DNA from: an uncultured Acidimicrobiales bacterium
Lineage (GTDB): Bacteria; Actinomycetota; Acidimicrobiia; Acidimicrobiales; SZUA-35
DNA length: 61,196 nucleotides
Assembly (NCBI GenBank): GCA_937976305.1
Contig: CALJSB010000044.1
Span: forward strand, 1 to 61,196
Direction of reading: 5' to 3'
Part shown: in pieces, positions 1 to 8,558 of the stretch
Layout: each line of letters begins with the position of its first letter
Position numbering within the stretch: the stretch's first letter is position 1
Made by a program: the position numbers and the translations under genes
The notes under the pieces: model-generated
What the model was told of the DNA's origin: nothing
What the model saw: the letters and a program-made list of their open reading frames with translations, nothing else
Database searches by the model: none

Positions 1-242
1 GTTGAACGCACGGTTCCGGCGAGCGGTTCGTCACCGGGGCCATTTCCCCAACGAGCAAGCCGCGATGAAGGTGCTCTACCTCGTTGCCACCTCCAAGAGG
101 AAGAACCGTGAGAACCTCACCGGGAAGATCAACGGCTGGAAGACCATCCTGAACGCACTCACCGTCCACTACGGCGACCGGATCGCCACACACATCTAAT
201 GTCAACCATCACGCCCGGTTACACAGAAAAACTGACAGTCCC
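1..242 (+). mobile_element. Right end of an IS256-family insertion sequence (partial)
   Basis: The window opens inside an IS256 (mutator)-type transposase whose reading frame ends at 199. Just after it, 218-242 reads GTTACACAGAAAAACTGACA followed by GTCCC, which resembles the terminal inverted repeat of actinobacterial IS256-family elements (reverse complement beginning GGGACTGTCAG). The element therefore probably ends at about 242. Its left end lies outside the window, so the matching inverted repeat and the target duplication cannot be checked here. The next gene starts only 80 bp past this end, so its promoter region may have been altered by the insertion. Confidence 0.7.
2..199 (+). CDS. 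IS256-family transposase, C-terminal end (partial)
   Basis: Only the last 65 codons are present; the gene continues beyond the left edge, so the TTG at position 2 is not a real start. The sequence (VRHRGHFPNEQAAMKVLYLV, then KNRENLTGKINGWKTILNAL) is the typical C-terminal tail of mutator/IS256-type DDE transposases. The catalytic residues lie upstream, outside the window. The TAA stop is at 197-199, followed by the presumed IS terminal repeat. Whether the full copy is intact cannot be judged. Confidence 0.85.
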   Translation: MNARFRRAVRHRGHFPNEQAAMKVLYLVATSKRKNRENLTGKINGWKTILNALTVHYGDRIATHI

Positions 243-321
243 CACTGGTCAAGACGCGATGCTAAGTTCCGCGCAGAGCGAAGAGCTCGGCGGAAAATCG
301 AAGCTTTGGGGGCACGAGGGT

Positions 322-3135
322 ATGAAGAAGCGTTGGATCGCGTTTGTCGCGACGTGTGTGTTGCTGTCCACGGTGACTGGGGTGCCGAGCACTCCGGCTG
401 GGGCGCAAGACACGCCTACGTGTGACGGGCTTGAAGCCACCATCGTGGGCACCGAGGGTGACGACAGAATCAACGGCACCAACGGTGACGATGTGATTGT
501 CGGCCTTGGCGGCAACGACATCATCACGGGTAGGAACGGCAACGACGTCATCTGCGGGGGTGATGGTGATGACGTCATCAACGGCAACAACGATGACGAC
601 ATCGTGTTCGGTGATGCGGGTGATGACGAACTGCATGGAGACAATGGCGATGACCGTGTCGAGGGCGGTGAAGGTGATGACGAGATTCGCGGCAGGAACG
701 GCGTTGATGTCCTGATCGGGGGTCCCGGCAACGACGACATCCGCGGGGACAACGGCGACGACTTTCTTGATGGCGGCGATGGCGATGATGACCTCGACGG
801 TGACAACGGCGATGATCTGATGTTCGGAGGCGCCGGCATCGACACCCTTGACGGCGACAAAGGCAACGACACCTGTGCCGACGGTGAGAACAACACAAAG
901 TGCGAAACTGAACAGACAAGCGGCGACCCCGATCCGGATCCCGACCCAGACCCGGATCCCGATCCCGATCCCGACCCGGATCCTCATGGCGTCGCCGATG
1001 GGGATTGCGTGTTCGTTGTTATCCCGAACGGCACAACGGTCGTACAGCCGGGCCTCGACGGCGCTGACATCGGTTACCGGATTCTTCGTTCTATCGATGG
1101 GGCTGACTGGGTAGATCTCGGGGTTGTTGACTCTGTTCCTTTCGAGTTCGTTGACTTGACCCCGCTGTCAGGTGATGTGGCTTATCGCGTTCTGTCCTTG
1201 GACGAGAGTGGGGCGAGCGTGAGCTTCGCTGACTGCTCACAAGCGGATTACGACGTTGATATTCCGGTGCCAGACTTTCCTCGGCTACCCGACGGACGAA
1301 TTGGGGGAAGCGGGGGTGGCGCTGTGCCGCAAGCGGTGCCGATCCCTGGGTTCACATCTGGTTCGGCGGCTGCAATCAATGCTGTGGATGTGTGTTCGGG
1401 TGGGCTGGTTTCAACACTCAACCCTCTCGACGTTTGGGCGACAGTCGTGATCCCAAGCGGCACGACGCTGCAGTACGACCTGGTGAACTCGAAAGTCCAG
1501 TGGACGGAAAGCGGGAACTGGTCGGGAGAGATCGTCTTGTACGAAAGAAACGCAGATGGGTCACAGGGCGCTCGGGTCGCCGACTCTCCGTCGTTCATTA
1601 CGCCCTTCCGGTGGTCCGGGCCGTCAATCTTCACGCCAGACATTCAGCTATTCACCAACAACGGGCCCACACGTGAGTTTCTCATCCAAATCGACGTGTT
1701 CATTGCGGTTGGCGTTCCTCAGAGCGAGGGGCCGAGGATCGCGGCGAGCAACTTCCGATACCTCGATGGCGACGGCAACGTCCTGGCGACTCCGTGCACG
1801 CTCACTGACCTTGCCCAGTGCAGGGCGATGGGAGGCAACGCGTTCTTTCCGCTCCCGACTGAGATCGACGGAGTGGTGTATCAGGGCTGCTACCAACACG
1901 ACAGCTGTGTCGCTGACGGCCAGTTTCTTGAGAGCGTCAAGGAGTGGGCGTGCGAGAATGACGAGTTCCTCGAAGGTGCACTAATCGCATCTGGCGCGGC
2001 GGTGATTCTGCTTGGCGGCACGCTGTTCATCGTCCCCGGAAGTGCAGCGGTTGCTGGGGCATCTGGACTCAGCATTCTCGGGTTCGGTTTGACGCCTTCT
2101 TTGGCCCTCCTGACTGGTCTTCAACTGCAGTTTTCAGCAGCCGGAGCAGTCGCCATCACTGTCGGAGGCGTGGCGGTCAGCATCCCCTTCATCCCAGAAG
2201 CTCCGGACCCATGGGTCGACCTGGATGAGACTGATCTCGAGGAGCTCGAGGAGATGCTCGACAAGATCACCGGTGACAACCCCCCGCAATACCAGATCGA
2301 CGAAGACGGCAATTTCGAGAACGTCGGTGGGCCTGGCGCACTTGACAAAATCTACGACGCCGCAAACACAAACATTCCCGACAACATCGACGAGCCGACC
2401 AGAAACCTGTGGCGTCGGGGATTCCGATACGCGCTCGCCACCTGTGTCGCGAATATGACGGTCGAACTGGCCAACGATTTCCTGCCGCTACCTGGTTGGG
2501 TTGGTCCGATCGATGACGTCGCTGGTCTCGTCAATGAGCAAGGCCGGCACATCTGCTCGGATATTCCGATCATCATTCCTGGCGCCCGCAATCTCACGAC
2601 CCTCACTCCACAGTGGCAGGCGACCTATCACATGGGCGAAGTCGCATACGGCTATGAACCGCTGTCAACAGAGCAGCCGCTGCACGACACGCTTCCACTA
2701 GCGAACGGCACGCTTCCACGTCAGCCTGACCTCACCGATCAGAGCATTGACTGGTTCACGTTCAACGCCTGGCCTGGGCGGCCTAACAACAATGAGCGTG
2801 GTTGGTACCGGGACGAGACTACCTACAACTGTGTGGTTACCAATGGACGCCAGAACGATTGTGACGAGTATCCGTGGTTCGCGACCGAGCAGGGTGGACC
2901 ACCGGATTCTGGTGACGTTCAGCCGCACCTTAGGATCATCAACAATTCTCACAACCGCTCATCCGGCCGGTTCTTGCAAACATTTTACGAGAGGTGCGGG
3001 ATTGATGATCGCGGTGAGGAGTTCTTGTCGATCCCGTTGCCAGTCCCGCTCTTGACGACGGATTGGGATGACCCGCCGTTAGCTCGGACCCTCGTGCCGT
3101 CTCTCTACCTGGGTGCAGGCTGTAGAGCGCTATGA
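322..3135 (+). CDS. Secreted RTX-repeat protein with C-terminal NucA/NucB-like nuclease domain (polymorphic toxin-like)
   Basis: Start chosen at ATG 322 because it gives a clean signal peptide (MKKRWIAFVATCVLLSTVTG, cleavage after AGA near residue 28); the frame is open back to 199, but those codons look non-coding. The product is 937 aa. Residues about 40-195 are Asp/Gly-rich nonapeptides of the RTX calcium-binding type (GGDGDD, GDNGDD). Residues 202-221 are a pure Asp-Pro linker. A beta-rich middle follows, and residues about 553-630 are very hydrophobic. The last 130 residues resemble NucA/NucB deoxyribonucleases: a CDEYP motif (D848, E849) followed by EQGG, then an N..SSGRFLQTFY segment. 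In that family the Asp/Glu of this motif are catalytic. The overlapping downstream SUKH gene supports a toxin-immunity reading. Secretion is inferred from the signal peptide; toxicity is inference. Confidence 0.75.
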   Translation: MKKRWIAFVATCVLLSTVTGVPSTPAGAQDTPTCDGLEATIVGTEGDDRINGTNGDDVIVGLGGNDIITGRNGNDVICGGDGDDVINGNNDDDIVFGDAGDDELHGDNGDDRVEGGEGDDEIRGRNGVDVLIGGPGNDDIRGDNGDDFLDGGDGDDDLDGDNGDDLMFGGAGIDTLDGDKGNDTCADGENNTKCETEQTSGDPDPDPDPDPDPDPDPDPDPHGVADGDCVFVVIPNGTTVVQPGLDGADIGYRILRSIDGADWVDLGVVDSVPFEFVDLTPLSGDVAYRVLSLDESGASVSFADCSQADYDVDIPVPDFPRLPDGRIGGSGGGAVPQAVPIPGFTSGSAAAINAVDVCSGGLVSTLNPLDVWATVVIPSGTTLQYDLVNSKVQWTESGNWSGEIVLYERNADGSQGARVADSPSFITPFRWSGPSIFTPDIQLFTNNGPTREFLIQIDVFIAVGVPQSEGPRIAASNFRYLDGDGNVLATPCTLTDLAQCRAMGGNAFFPLPTEIDGVVYQGCYQHDSCVADGQFLESVKEWACENDEFLEGALIASGAAVILLGGTLFIVPGSAAVAGASGLSILGFGLTPSLALLTGLQLQFSAAGAVAITVGGVAVSIPFIPEAPDPWVDLDETDLEELEEMLDKITGDNPPQYQIDEDGNFENVGGPGALDKIYDAANTNIPDNIDEPTRNLWRRGFRYALATCVANMTVELANDFLPLPGWVGPIDDVAGLVNEQGRHICSDIPIIIPGARNLTTLTPQWQATYHMGEVAYGYEPLSTEQPLHDTLPLANGTLPRQPDLTDQSIDWFTFNAWPGRPNNNERGWYRDETTYNCVVTNGRQNDCDEYPWFATEQGGPPDSGDVQPHLRIINNSHNRSSGRFLQTFYERCGIDDRGEEFLSIPLPVPLLTTDWDDPPLARTLVPSLYLGAGCRAL

Positions 3136-3755
3136 GCGATGTTTCGATCGCGGTTGAGTTGCAGCGGTTTGTTGGTGCTGTGGAGGCGGCGTCGGGGTTT
3201 CGGCCGGTGGTTCGCCCAGGTGCGACATTGGATCAGATCGAGGCTGCGGAGGCTGAGTTGGGTGTGACGTTCGGGCCGCAGCTTCGGGAGTTGTACTTGG
3301 CGAGCAACGGCGGCATCGACAATTGCATGTTGAGTTACTCGCTCGTTGATTGTCTTGGTGAACCGACGGGCTTCTTTCGTGCCGAGATGTCAATGGGGCA
3401 GCTGGAGAGCGATCGGCGGGTGCGTGAGCTCATGGACCCGACGCGGTTGGTGGCGATGTATGCCTGGGTCGGAGCCGAATGGATCGTGTCTCCTGATGAC
3501 CCCCAAGAGATCGTCTATGGCAACATCGTTGCCACCAGCAGTTTTGGCGTGGTTGGTCGCGGGTGGCGGCGTTTGGTGTCGATGCATGCTGACTTGGCCG
3601 AGCGTGGATTCGTCAAGGTCGCCGGCGCTGACACCGCTCGGCCAGACATTCGCTGGTGGGGGACGGGCGATGGCGGTACTCGTGGAAAAGCGATCCACGA
3701 GCCTGAGGTGTTGGCGGCGATTCTGGCCGAGTACGAGATCGATCTGGTGCTGTAG
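3132..3755 (+). CDS. SUKH/SMI1-KNR4 family protein, probable immunity protein
   Basis: A 207-aa soluble protein starting at ATG 3132 inside the stop region of the preceding gene (ATGA overlap), so the two are translationally coupled. Residues about 25-60 (GATLDQIEAAEAELGVTFGP then LRELYLASNGG) are the SMI1/KNR4 signature: an E..LG..LP-type helix followed by the LY..SNGG loop. SUKH proteins are widespread immunity proteins that bind and neutralise nuclease toxins encoded immediately upstream. Here the partner would be the NucA/NucB-like C-terminus of the preceding protein. It has no signal peptide, as expected for a cytoplasmic antidote. The family call is fairly secure; the specific partner is inferred from overlap. 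Confidence 0.8.
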   Translation: MSDVSIAVELQRFVGAVEAASGFRPVVRPGATLDQIEAAEAELGVTFGPQLRELYLASNGGIDNCMLSYSLVDCLGEPTGFFRAEMSMGQLESDRRVRELMDPTRLVAMYAWVGAEWIVSPDDPQEIVYGNIVATSSFGVVGRGWRRLVSMHADLAERGFVKVAGADTARPDIRWWGTGDGGTRGKAIHEPEVLAAILAEYEIDLVL

Positions 3756-3758
3756 AGG

Positions 3759-3776
3759 CAGCGCGAACGAGCGCTG
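3759..3776 (+). terminator. Stem-loop after the toxin/immunity pair
   Basis: CAGCGC-GAACGA-GCGCTG, a perfect 6-bp stem with a 6-nt loop, beginning 4 nt after the SUKH stop codon. There is no T-tract, so intrinsic termination is uncertain; it could be an mRNA 3' end. Confidence 0.4.
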
Positions 3777-4250
3777 GGAAGTTGCGCCAGTTTGGCGTTG
3801 CTGTCCGAGTTATGGCTGCACGCCACTGGAGACGATTCGGTCAGCAACCACACGGTGGTCGCGGGCGAGGCAATGGGTTGACCCAACTCGGTAAGAATGG
3901 AAGTCGGTGTGTCGCCATCCAAGTTTGCAGAGACAGCTGGAACCATGACCTTCCTTAAAGAGAACTCGGGTTCCAGTCGATCACGTGAAGTGTGGTCGTA
4001 TGCATTCGGTTAGGAGTTCGCTGTCATCTTGTGACAAGTCATGCTCAATCAACTCACATGCCGTGGACAGTGCTGGATCAACCCAATAGCATGACGGCGT
4101 GGGCGAGTGGCGGATACTCTCAACAAAATCTCGCTCAATTCGGTGGTATGAGAAGCAAGGTCGTAGGGTCCCCAATCGGGAAGAGGCGCGCAACCATTAT
4201 CGCGCGTGGCGTAGTTGACTCACCACTCTTCGCGCGTCAAAGGGGAAGCC
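3777..4250. other. Non-coding spacer
   Basis: About 470 bp between the SUKH gene and the phosphoribosyltransferase-like gene. Short open frames exist on both strands but none has recognisable sequence or a good ribosome binding site. The base composition is less GC-rich than the neighbours, consistent with accessory DNA. A promoter for the downstream gene is expected here but I cannot point to a convincing one. Confidence 0.4.
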
Positions 4251-5156
4251 TTGCAAGTACGTGATCAATGGATCAGCTGCTTCGACACGATTGTCGAGGA
4301 TGACCTTGACCTGAGCCGTCACATCAGAGACCGGTTCGTGGGCTTGCTCGACTACGCGGCGAATTTTGGAGCTGCTCACGCTGATGGTCCGCGTCCGGTA
4401 GTCGTTCTCGTCTCAAGACGGTTTGCGTGCATCTACGAAATGGCACGAAACGCTGGCATGGACGCTTTCCCAGGTGTCGATGTTGTTATCGACCGCGTGT
4501 TGGAGATGGGCAAAGAGGACTGGACGGGCCGGCCCGTCCTACTTCTCGACGATGTGGCGGTTGGCGGGTCGACGCTGGTCGATCGGTATGTCGAGATTTG
4601 CGATCTCAGAGGCGTTACGTCTGGGATCGAATGCCGTGTCGCCGTCGTTGACGAGGAGTTGATCAACGAGGACGTTGTCGAAAACCTTCGCTTGCAAGAC
4701 GAAGATGGACCGGTTGCTCTACGCATTCCGACGAAGCGCGTCGACCAACTCGCAACGGAGATAGTGACGGCGTTCTACCGAAGTGGAACGCCGTACTTCA
4801 CCGACTTCCCATTCAGTGAAGAGATTGAGTTGAACGCTGATGCGCTCGACCACTTTCTGACCTCGAGCAGTTGGGCTGTTTTTGATACCACCGCTGAGCT
4901 GCTGGCAGCGGAGGGCCAGCGGGGCTACTCGCTTCTTCCGTCAGACGAGACAACTGCAATGTTCAACGTTCGAGCCTGTCCTGGGGCTGCAGCGCCCAGT
5001 CGACGAACGGACGGTAGCCGGACACGATGCCCGGATGATCTGCGTCCACTAAGGCACCCCAGAGGTAGACGCGGTCATCGATCGTGTTTTCCATGTCAAT
5101 GTCGACCTCAATGTCGGCGCGTGGCCACCGTGGTATTGGATCGGCAAGGGGAATGA
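4251..5156 (+). CDS. Phosphoribosyltransferase-like protein with a replaced C-terminus
   Basis: The frame is open from TTG 4215, but TTG 4251 is preferred because AAAGGGG lies 5 nt upstream. Residues about 95-110 (RPVLLLDDVAVGGSTLVD) match the PRPP-binding loop of type I phosphoribosyltransferases (VLLVDDV.TTG.T), although the usual TG is GG here. The sequence looks native to about position 4965 (ending near SDETTAMFNVRAC). The last 57 or so codons overlap the oppositely oriented nuclease gene and read as an Arg/Pro-rich antisense translation, so the true C-terminus has probably been lost. The nuclease gene is cut at the same place, pointing to one deletion or recombination. Substrate unknown; possibly a remnant of a defence or nucleotide-salvage locus. 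Confidence 0.55.
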   Translation: MQVRDQWISCFDTIVEDDLDLSRHIRDRFVGLLDYAANFGAAHADGPRPVVVLVSRRFACIYEMARNAGMDAFPGVDVVIDRVLEMGKEDWTGRPVLLLDDVAVGGSTLVDRYVEICDLRGVTSGIECRVAVVDEELINEDVVENLRLQDEDGPVALRIPTKRVDQLATEIVTAFYRSGTPYFTDFPFSEEIELNADALDHFLTSSSWAVFDTTAELLAAEGQRGYSLLPSDETTAMFNVRACPGAAAPSRRTDGSRTRCPDDLRPLRHPRGRRGHRSCFPCQCRPQCRRVATVVLDRQGE

Positions 5157-7281
5157 AGTCGCGATCGTCGAGGGAGGCTGCGGCATCGCGTACGTGGCGG
5201 GGGAGCGCGGTCTTGCCGCCGAGAACTTCCAACATTTGGCCGTGGCTGCGGAGCTCTCCCAGCGTGCTGATGTCATGCTCCGTCAGATTCGCGACGAGCT
5301 TCTGAGATGTGCTGAATACGTCCGACAGAAGTGCGCTGTTCGGTAGTTGGCCCGCGATTTCTTGGTTCACTTTGCGGGCCTGGGCGGCGGTGAGCGATCC
5401 GCAGAGGTCTGCGACCTTCTGTGGCACCCGATTCAATAGGTCTCGACGGGAGCGAATACCGATATCTCGCAGGCTCCGCCATGTCGGGTAGGTCATGCTC
5501 GGTAGCAAGCTGGTGTCGCCGGACTCGTTTTCGAGGACTGGTGCACACTCTTCTCGCCACCCACAGGTAGCGCACTCACTAGTCCGACGAGGTTCGACCA
5601 GCAAAGCCACTGATCCATTCACGGTGTGGCGGGCGGCCGTGTCTGCGATCTTCAGCCGGAAGCCGAACTCGAAGTCGTAGATCTCCATGATGCTTCGGTG
5701 ACGTCGTCGAAGCCCATCTGATTTGGCTGGCGTGAGCCAACTGATCTCCTCGAGGTCGTACCAACTCACCCGTTCCTCACGTCCGACAACGCCTGCCCAC
5801 GTCGCTGCTGAAGCGTGGCCGCAGGCCTCGAGCATTCGGCGGTAGTGAGCGAGTTGGATCGCATCATCGCGGCTTCGCCTCTGCGTCTGTTCCGAATCGA
5901 GACTGGCAGCGGAATAGGTCGGGCTGCTGAGGGGCGAGGACAGCCATGGCTTGGTTGAGGAGCCCGATGGTTCAGCGGTGCGGTGGTGCTTGACGTCGAT
6001 CGGCGAGTAGCCCCACCTCGCTCCCGGGATCGGTTCCTGGTCGTCACGAACGAGGATGTCTGGGCGGCCTGCACGTTGGCCAGCGACGTCGTTGGGTAAC
6101 TCGGCGCCGACAATGATTCGAGCACCCTGGTTCATTGCTTCAAGAGTCGTTGCTGGGTCGTCACCGGCATCGATTGCACCGTGCCTCAGAAGCTGCTCGT
6201 ACACCTCCTTCTCAAAGTCGTCCCCTCGTTCCATACGCAGTTGCAGCTCAGCAGGTGGCGGAAGAGGTTTCGATGGTTTGAGAACGTCGAGTTGGGCCTT
6301 CACTACGCACTGTTTTGCTGCATATGCGCCGAGGGTTTGATCCTTGGGCGCTCGCTCGGTTCGAGCAAGCCAATTGACAGCCGCTTGGCTGTGGTTCGGT
6401 TGTGCCCAGAGCAATTGATCGCCTTTGATTTCTGCGGCACACGACGCAAACTCCCATTCGTCTTCCTTGGATCCGCAGCGAAGTAGTCGCAATGCAAGGA
6501 CCTGGGTGGCTTCGCCAGTCGCGTCGTGGTCTATTTCGTCCAAGATGAGGTGGCCGCTGACCACTGGGCGGGCTGGTTCTACCCAGCCTGAGTCGAGGTG
6601 CAGAGTCACGGTCGATAGCTCGGCGAGTCCGTGAACTCGCCCTCGGCTTTCGACGTCATGCGGAGACTTGACCCAGACGGTGACCCTGCTGTTCCCTCCT
6701 CTCGATTGCGCCATTGCGGAGACAACAGCCTCCGCAGTTTCCATGTACATCTGCGAGGGAGTCGCTGCCCGCAAGTTCGCGCTGAGAGACAGAGCGTGGA
6801 GTTCGTCGTCTGAGGTGTTGATGAGTGGGTGGATGGATTTGAAGTCATGACGTAGCGGGGGGAGCTGGCTGACAACTGCTTCTCCTAGCGAGCTGAGGAT
6901 CGCGGCCTCGTGTTCGAGTCGCAGAATTGCGTGCCCTCGCAGGATCGCGGTGAGGTTTCGCTTCGTTATGCCAGGAGTCCGACGGGCGAGCGACGCATGG
7001 CTCTCCATTCGTTTGTCGATGCCATCCACGAGCAAAGAAACGCGCTCGTGCTGGATAACTGCTGCGTAGAGCGAGTGGCGATTCCCGCCGTCAGGGACTG
7101 TCCACCCGAGATCAGTCGGTGGTGTCCCGTCACCGAATCGTTCGGGTGTTCTGAGGTAGTGATTGGGGATGTAGCGAGGGTTTGGCATGTGCCAGCGGTT
7201 CAACGCCTTGAGCGATTGCGGATGAAGAAGGTCGCGTGCAGCTTTGCAGGTGCGCCGACGAAGGTGGGGCTTTGGGCGCAC
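4963..7281 (-). CDS. RecB-like PD-(D/E)XK and Fe-S nuclease, C-terminally truncated
   Basis: 772 codons from GTG 7281; ATG 7189 is a possible alternative start. The middle carries a RecB-type PD-(D/E)XK pattern: GRPDILV, then SPIDVKHHR, then AHYRRMLEACGH. It is followed by CATCGWREEC, Cys residues typical of Fe-S-containing RecB relatives (TM0106/Cas4-like). A helix-hairpin-helix-like segment follows, and near the end IEVDIDMEN...VYLWGALVD starts an RNase H-like 3'-5' exonuclease domain (YprB/RNase_H_2 type). That domain normally runs on for 150 or more residues, but here the frame stops about 50 residues later at DWALQPQDRLER, exactly where the convergent phosphoribosyltransferase gene also loses its native sequence. 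It may retain the endonuclease part only. Confidence 0.65.
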   Translation of the reverse strand: MRPKPHLRRRTCKAARDLLHPQSLKALNRWHMPNPRYIPNHYLRTPERFGDGTPPTDLGWTVPDGGNRHSLYAAVIQHERVSLLVDGIDKRMESHASLARRTPGITKRNLTAILRGHAILRLEHEAAILSSLGEAVVSQLPPLRHDFKSIHPLINTSDDELHALSLSANLRAATPSQMYMETAEAVVSAMAQSRGGNSRVTVWVKSPHDVESRGRVHGLAELSTVTLHLDSGWVEPARPVVSGHLILDEIDHDATGEATQVLALRLLRCGSKEDEWEFASCAAEIKGDQLLWAQPNHSQAAVNWLARTERAPKDQTLGAYAAKQCVVKAQLDVLKPSKPLPPPAELQLRMERGDDFEKEVYEQLLRHGAIDAGDDPATTLEAMNQGARIIVGAELPNDVAGQRAGRPDILVRDDQEPIPGARWGYSPIDVKHHRTAEPSGSSTKPWLSSPLSSPTYSAASLDSEQTQRRSRDDAIQLAHYRRMLEACGHASAATWAGVVGREERVSWYDLEEISWLTPAKSDGLRRRHRSIMEIYDFEFGFRLKIADTAARHTVNGSVALLVEPRRTSECATCGWREECAPVLENESGDTSLLPSMTYPTWRSLRDIGIRSRRDLLNRVPQKVADLCGSLTAAQARKVNQEIAGQLPNSALLSDVFSTSQKLVANLTEHDISTLGELRSHGQMLEVLGGKTALPRHVRDAAASLDDRDFIPLADPIPRWPRADIEVDIDMENTIDDRVYLWGALVDADHPGIVSGYRPFVDWALQPQDRLER

Positions 7282-7411
7282 TTATGACGGCGCTTGACGT
7301 CCCAACTGCTCTGACTCGGTATCGGGATTCGTGCATCACCTGTTCAGCTGCATGAATCCGGGGCACGCAAACTCGATTCAGGGTGTCACAGGGGCTGAAT
7401 ATGGTTTCTGA

Positions 7412-8554
7412 ATGGCGGATACTCACGAACGAGACGCAGCTGAACAACAGCGTGGCGATCTAAGCGTTCTCGCGGATTGGCTTGAATCGTCTCGATGCGC
7501 AATCCGGATTTCCGGCCCACCGAAATCTGGTGTTTCATCACTCGGTAGCCGACTCGCAGGGTCTGTAGTTGGTGCTGGCGACATAGACACGAACACGTCG
7601 CTGGCTTCGAGCGGTGTGACGTTCGTTGACGAGCGAGATCTCAGCGATGATCTCGTTTACGGCATCAAGCGGGCCGTTGATGACGGCTTGGATGGTCGGG
7701 GGATTCTGTTTGTCGGACCACCGCTTCGGGCTGGTGGGAACACGCATCGGCTCGCCGGTCGGACGCTCAGCTTTGAGACCTTCGGGCTTCGTATCGCTGA
7801 CCGGGCTGGCCACCCTCAGCATGATCCTCTTGTAGAACTTTTCGAGGCTCAGCCGAGAGACCAGACCACTGGTTCCGTCGATCTTGAGCTTCTCCGGTCG
7901 TCGAGGCTGCCGGGTGCGGACGTCAGTTCTGACTTCTTCGTCGGGTATCTCGAGCTTCTTCGTGACCGAGCCGGCGTGATTCTCGATCGGGCGTGCAACA
8001 TCGATGAGGTGGTCGAACTCTTGGCGAGCATCGCCTCCGGCACTGAAACTCGCGAGGACCGATGGAGAACTGATGCGAGCCTCTTGGGGGCCCTCGGAAC
8101 CTTGAAGGTGGTGATGTCCTGCCGTGTCTTCGACCCTGAGCGTCCGTTTGGAGCGACACGGTCTGTTTCCGTGATGACCGATCCTGGCTTTGCCCGGCAC
8201 GTGCTCAGTGAAACAGGTGAGTCTGCGACGCCAGGTTGGCTCGACACTTGCGCAGCATTGGTCGATCTTCACTCTCACGCTGTCCTGTCAGAGGCAGAGG
8301 TCCAGGTGTCTTTCGCCGCCAACCAGGACGGGCCGCAGCTCTACATCGAGCACGAGCGAGACCTCCGTGCGGTCACTGTTGCGCTCGATGGATCGATCGG
8401 CGGCGTCCTGCCTTTTGAGCCGAGCCTGAAGGACATGAGATCCGTCGTACTCACCTCCGACGAGATGGTGTCGCAGGTCGACTCGGCAACGTTGTCGATG
8501 CCGATCAGTGTGCTGTGGGCACCACTCGACCGGAGGCGCCTTCAAGGTGGGTAG
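7412..8554 (+). CDS. Uncharacterised P-loop-like protein
   Basis: 380 aa from ATG 7412. Near the N-terminus, ISGPPKSGVSSLGSRL resembles a Walker A loop, but the residue before the Ser is Val rather than Lys, so nucleotide binding is doubtful. GVTFVDERDL and GRGILFVGPP further on could be Walker B-like or sensor strands of an AAA/STAND-type fold. No membrane segments or signal peptide. The downstream HTH gene begins 4 nt after the stop, so the two form an operon. It diverges from the nuclease gene, sharing a 130-bp upstream region. No specific function can be assigned. Confidence 0.55.
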   Translation: MADTHERDAAEQQRGDLSVLADWLESSRCAIRISGPPKSGVSSLGSRLAGSVVGAGDIDTNTSLASSGVTFVDERDLSDDLVYGIKRAVDDGLDGRGILFVGPPLRAGGNTHRLAGRTLSFETFGLRIADRAGHPQHDPLVELFEAQPRDQTTGSVDLELLRSSRLPGADVSSDFFVGYLELLRDRAGVILDRACNIDEVVELLASIASGTETREDRWRTDASLLGALGTLKVVMSCRVFDPERPFGATRSVSVMTDPGFARHVLSETGESATPGWLDTCAALVDLHSHAVLSEAEVQVSFAANQDGPQLYIEHERDLRAVTVALDGSIGGVLPFEPSLKDMRSVVLTSDEMVSQVDSATLSMPISVLWAPLDRRRLQGG

Positions 8555-8558
8555 TCCA

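Noticed and set aside
440..880. Regular repeats suggesting a CRISPR array
   Set aside because: They are in-frame codons for Asp/Gly nonapeptides without spacers of constant length.
249..987. Long open frames on the minus strand and in other frames over the RTX repeats
   Set aside because: They are Ser/Pro- or Arg/His-rich antisense readings of the Asp/Gly repeat DNA, with no ribosome binding site.
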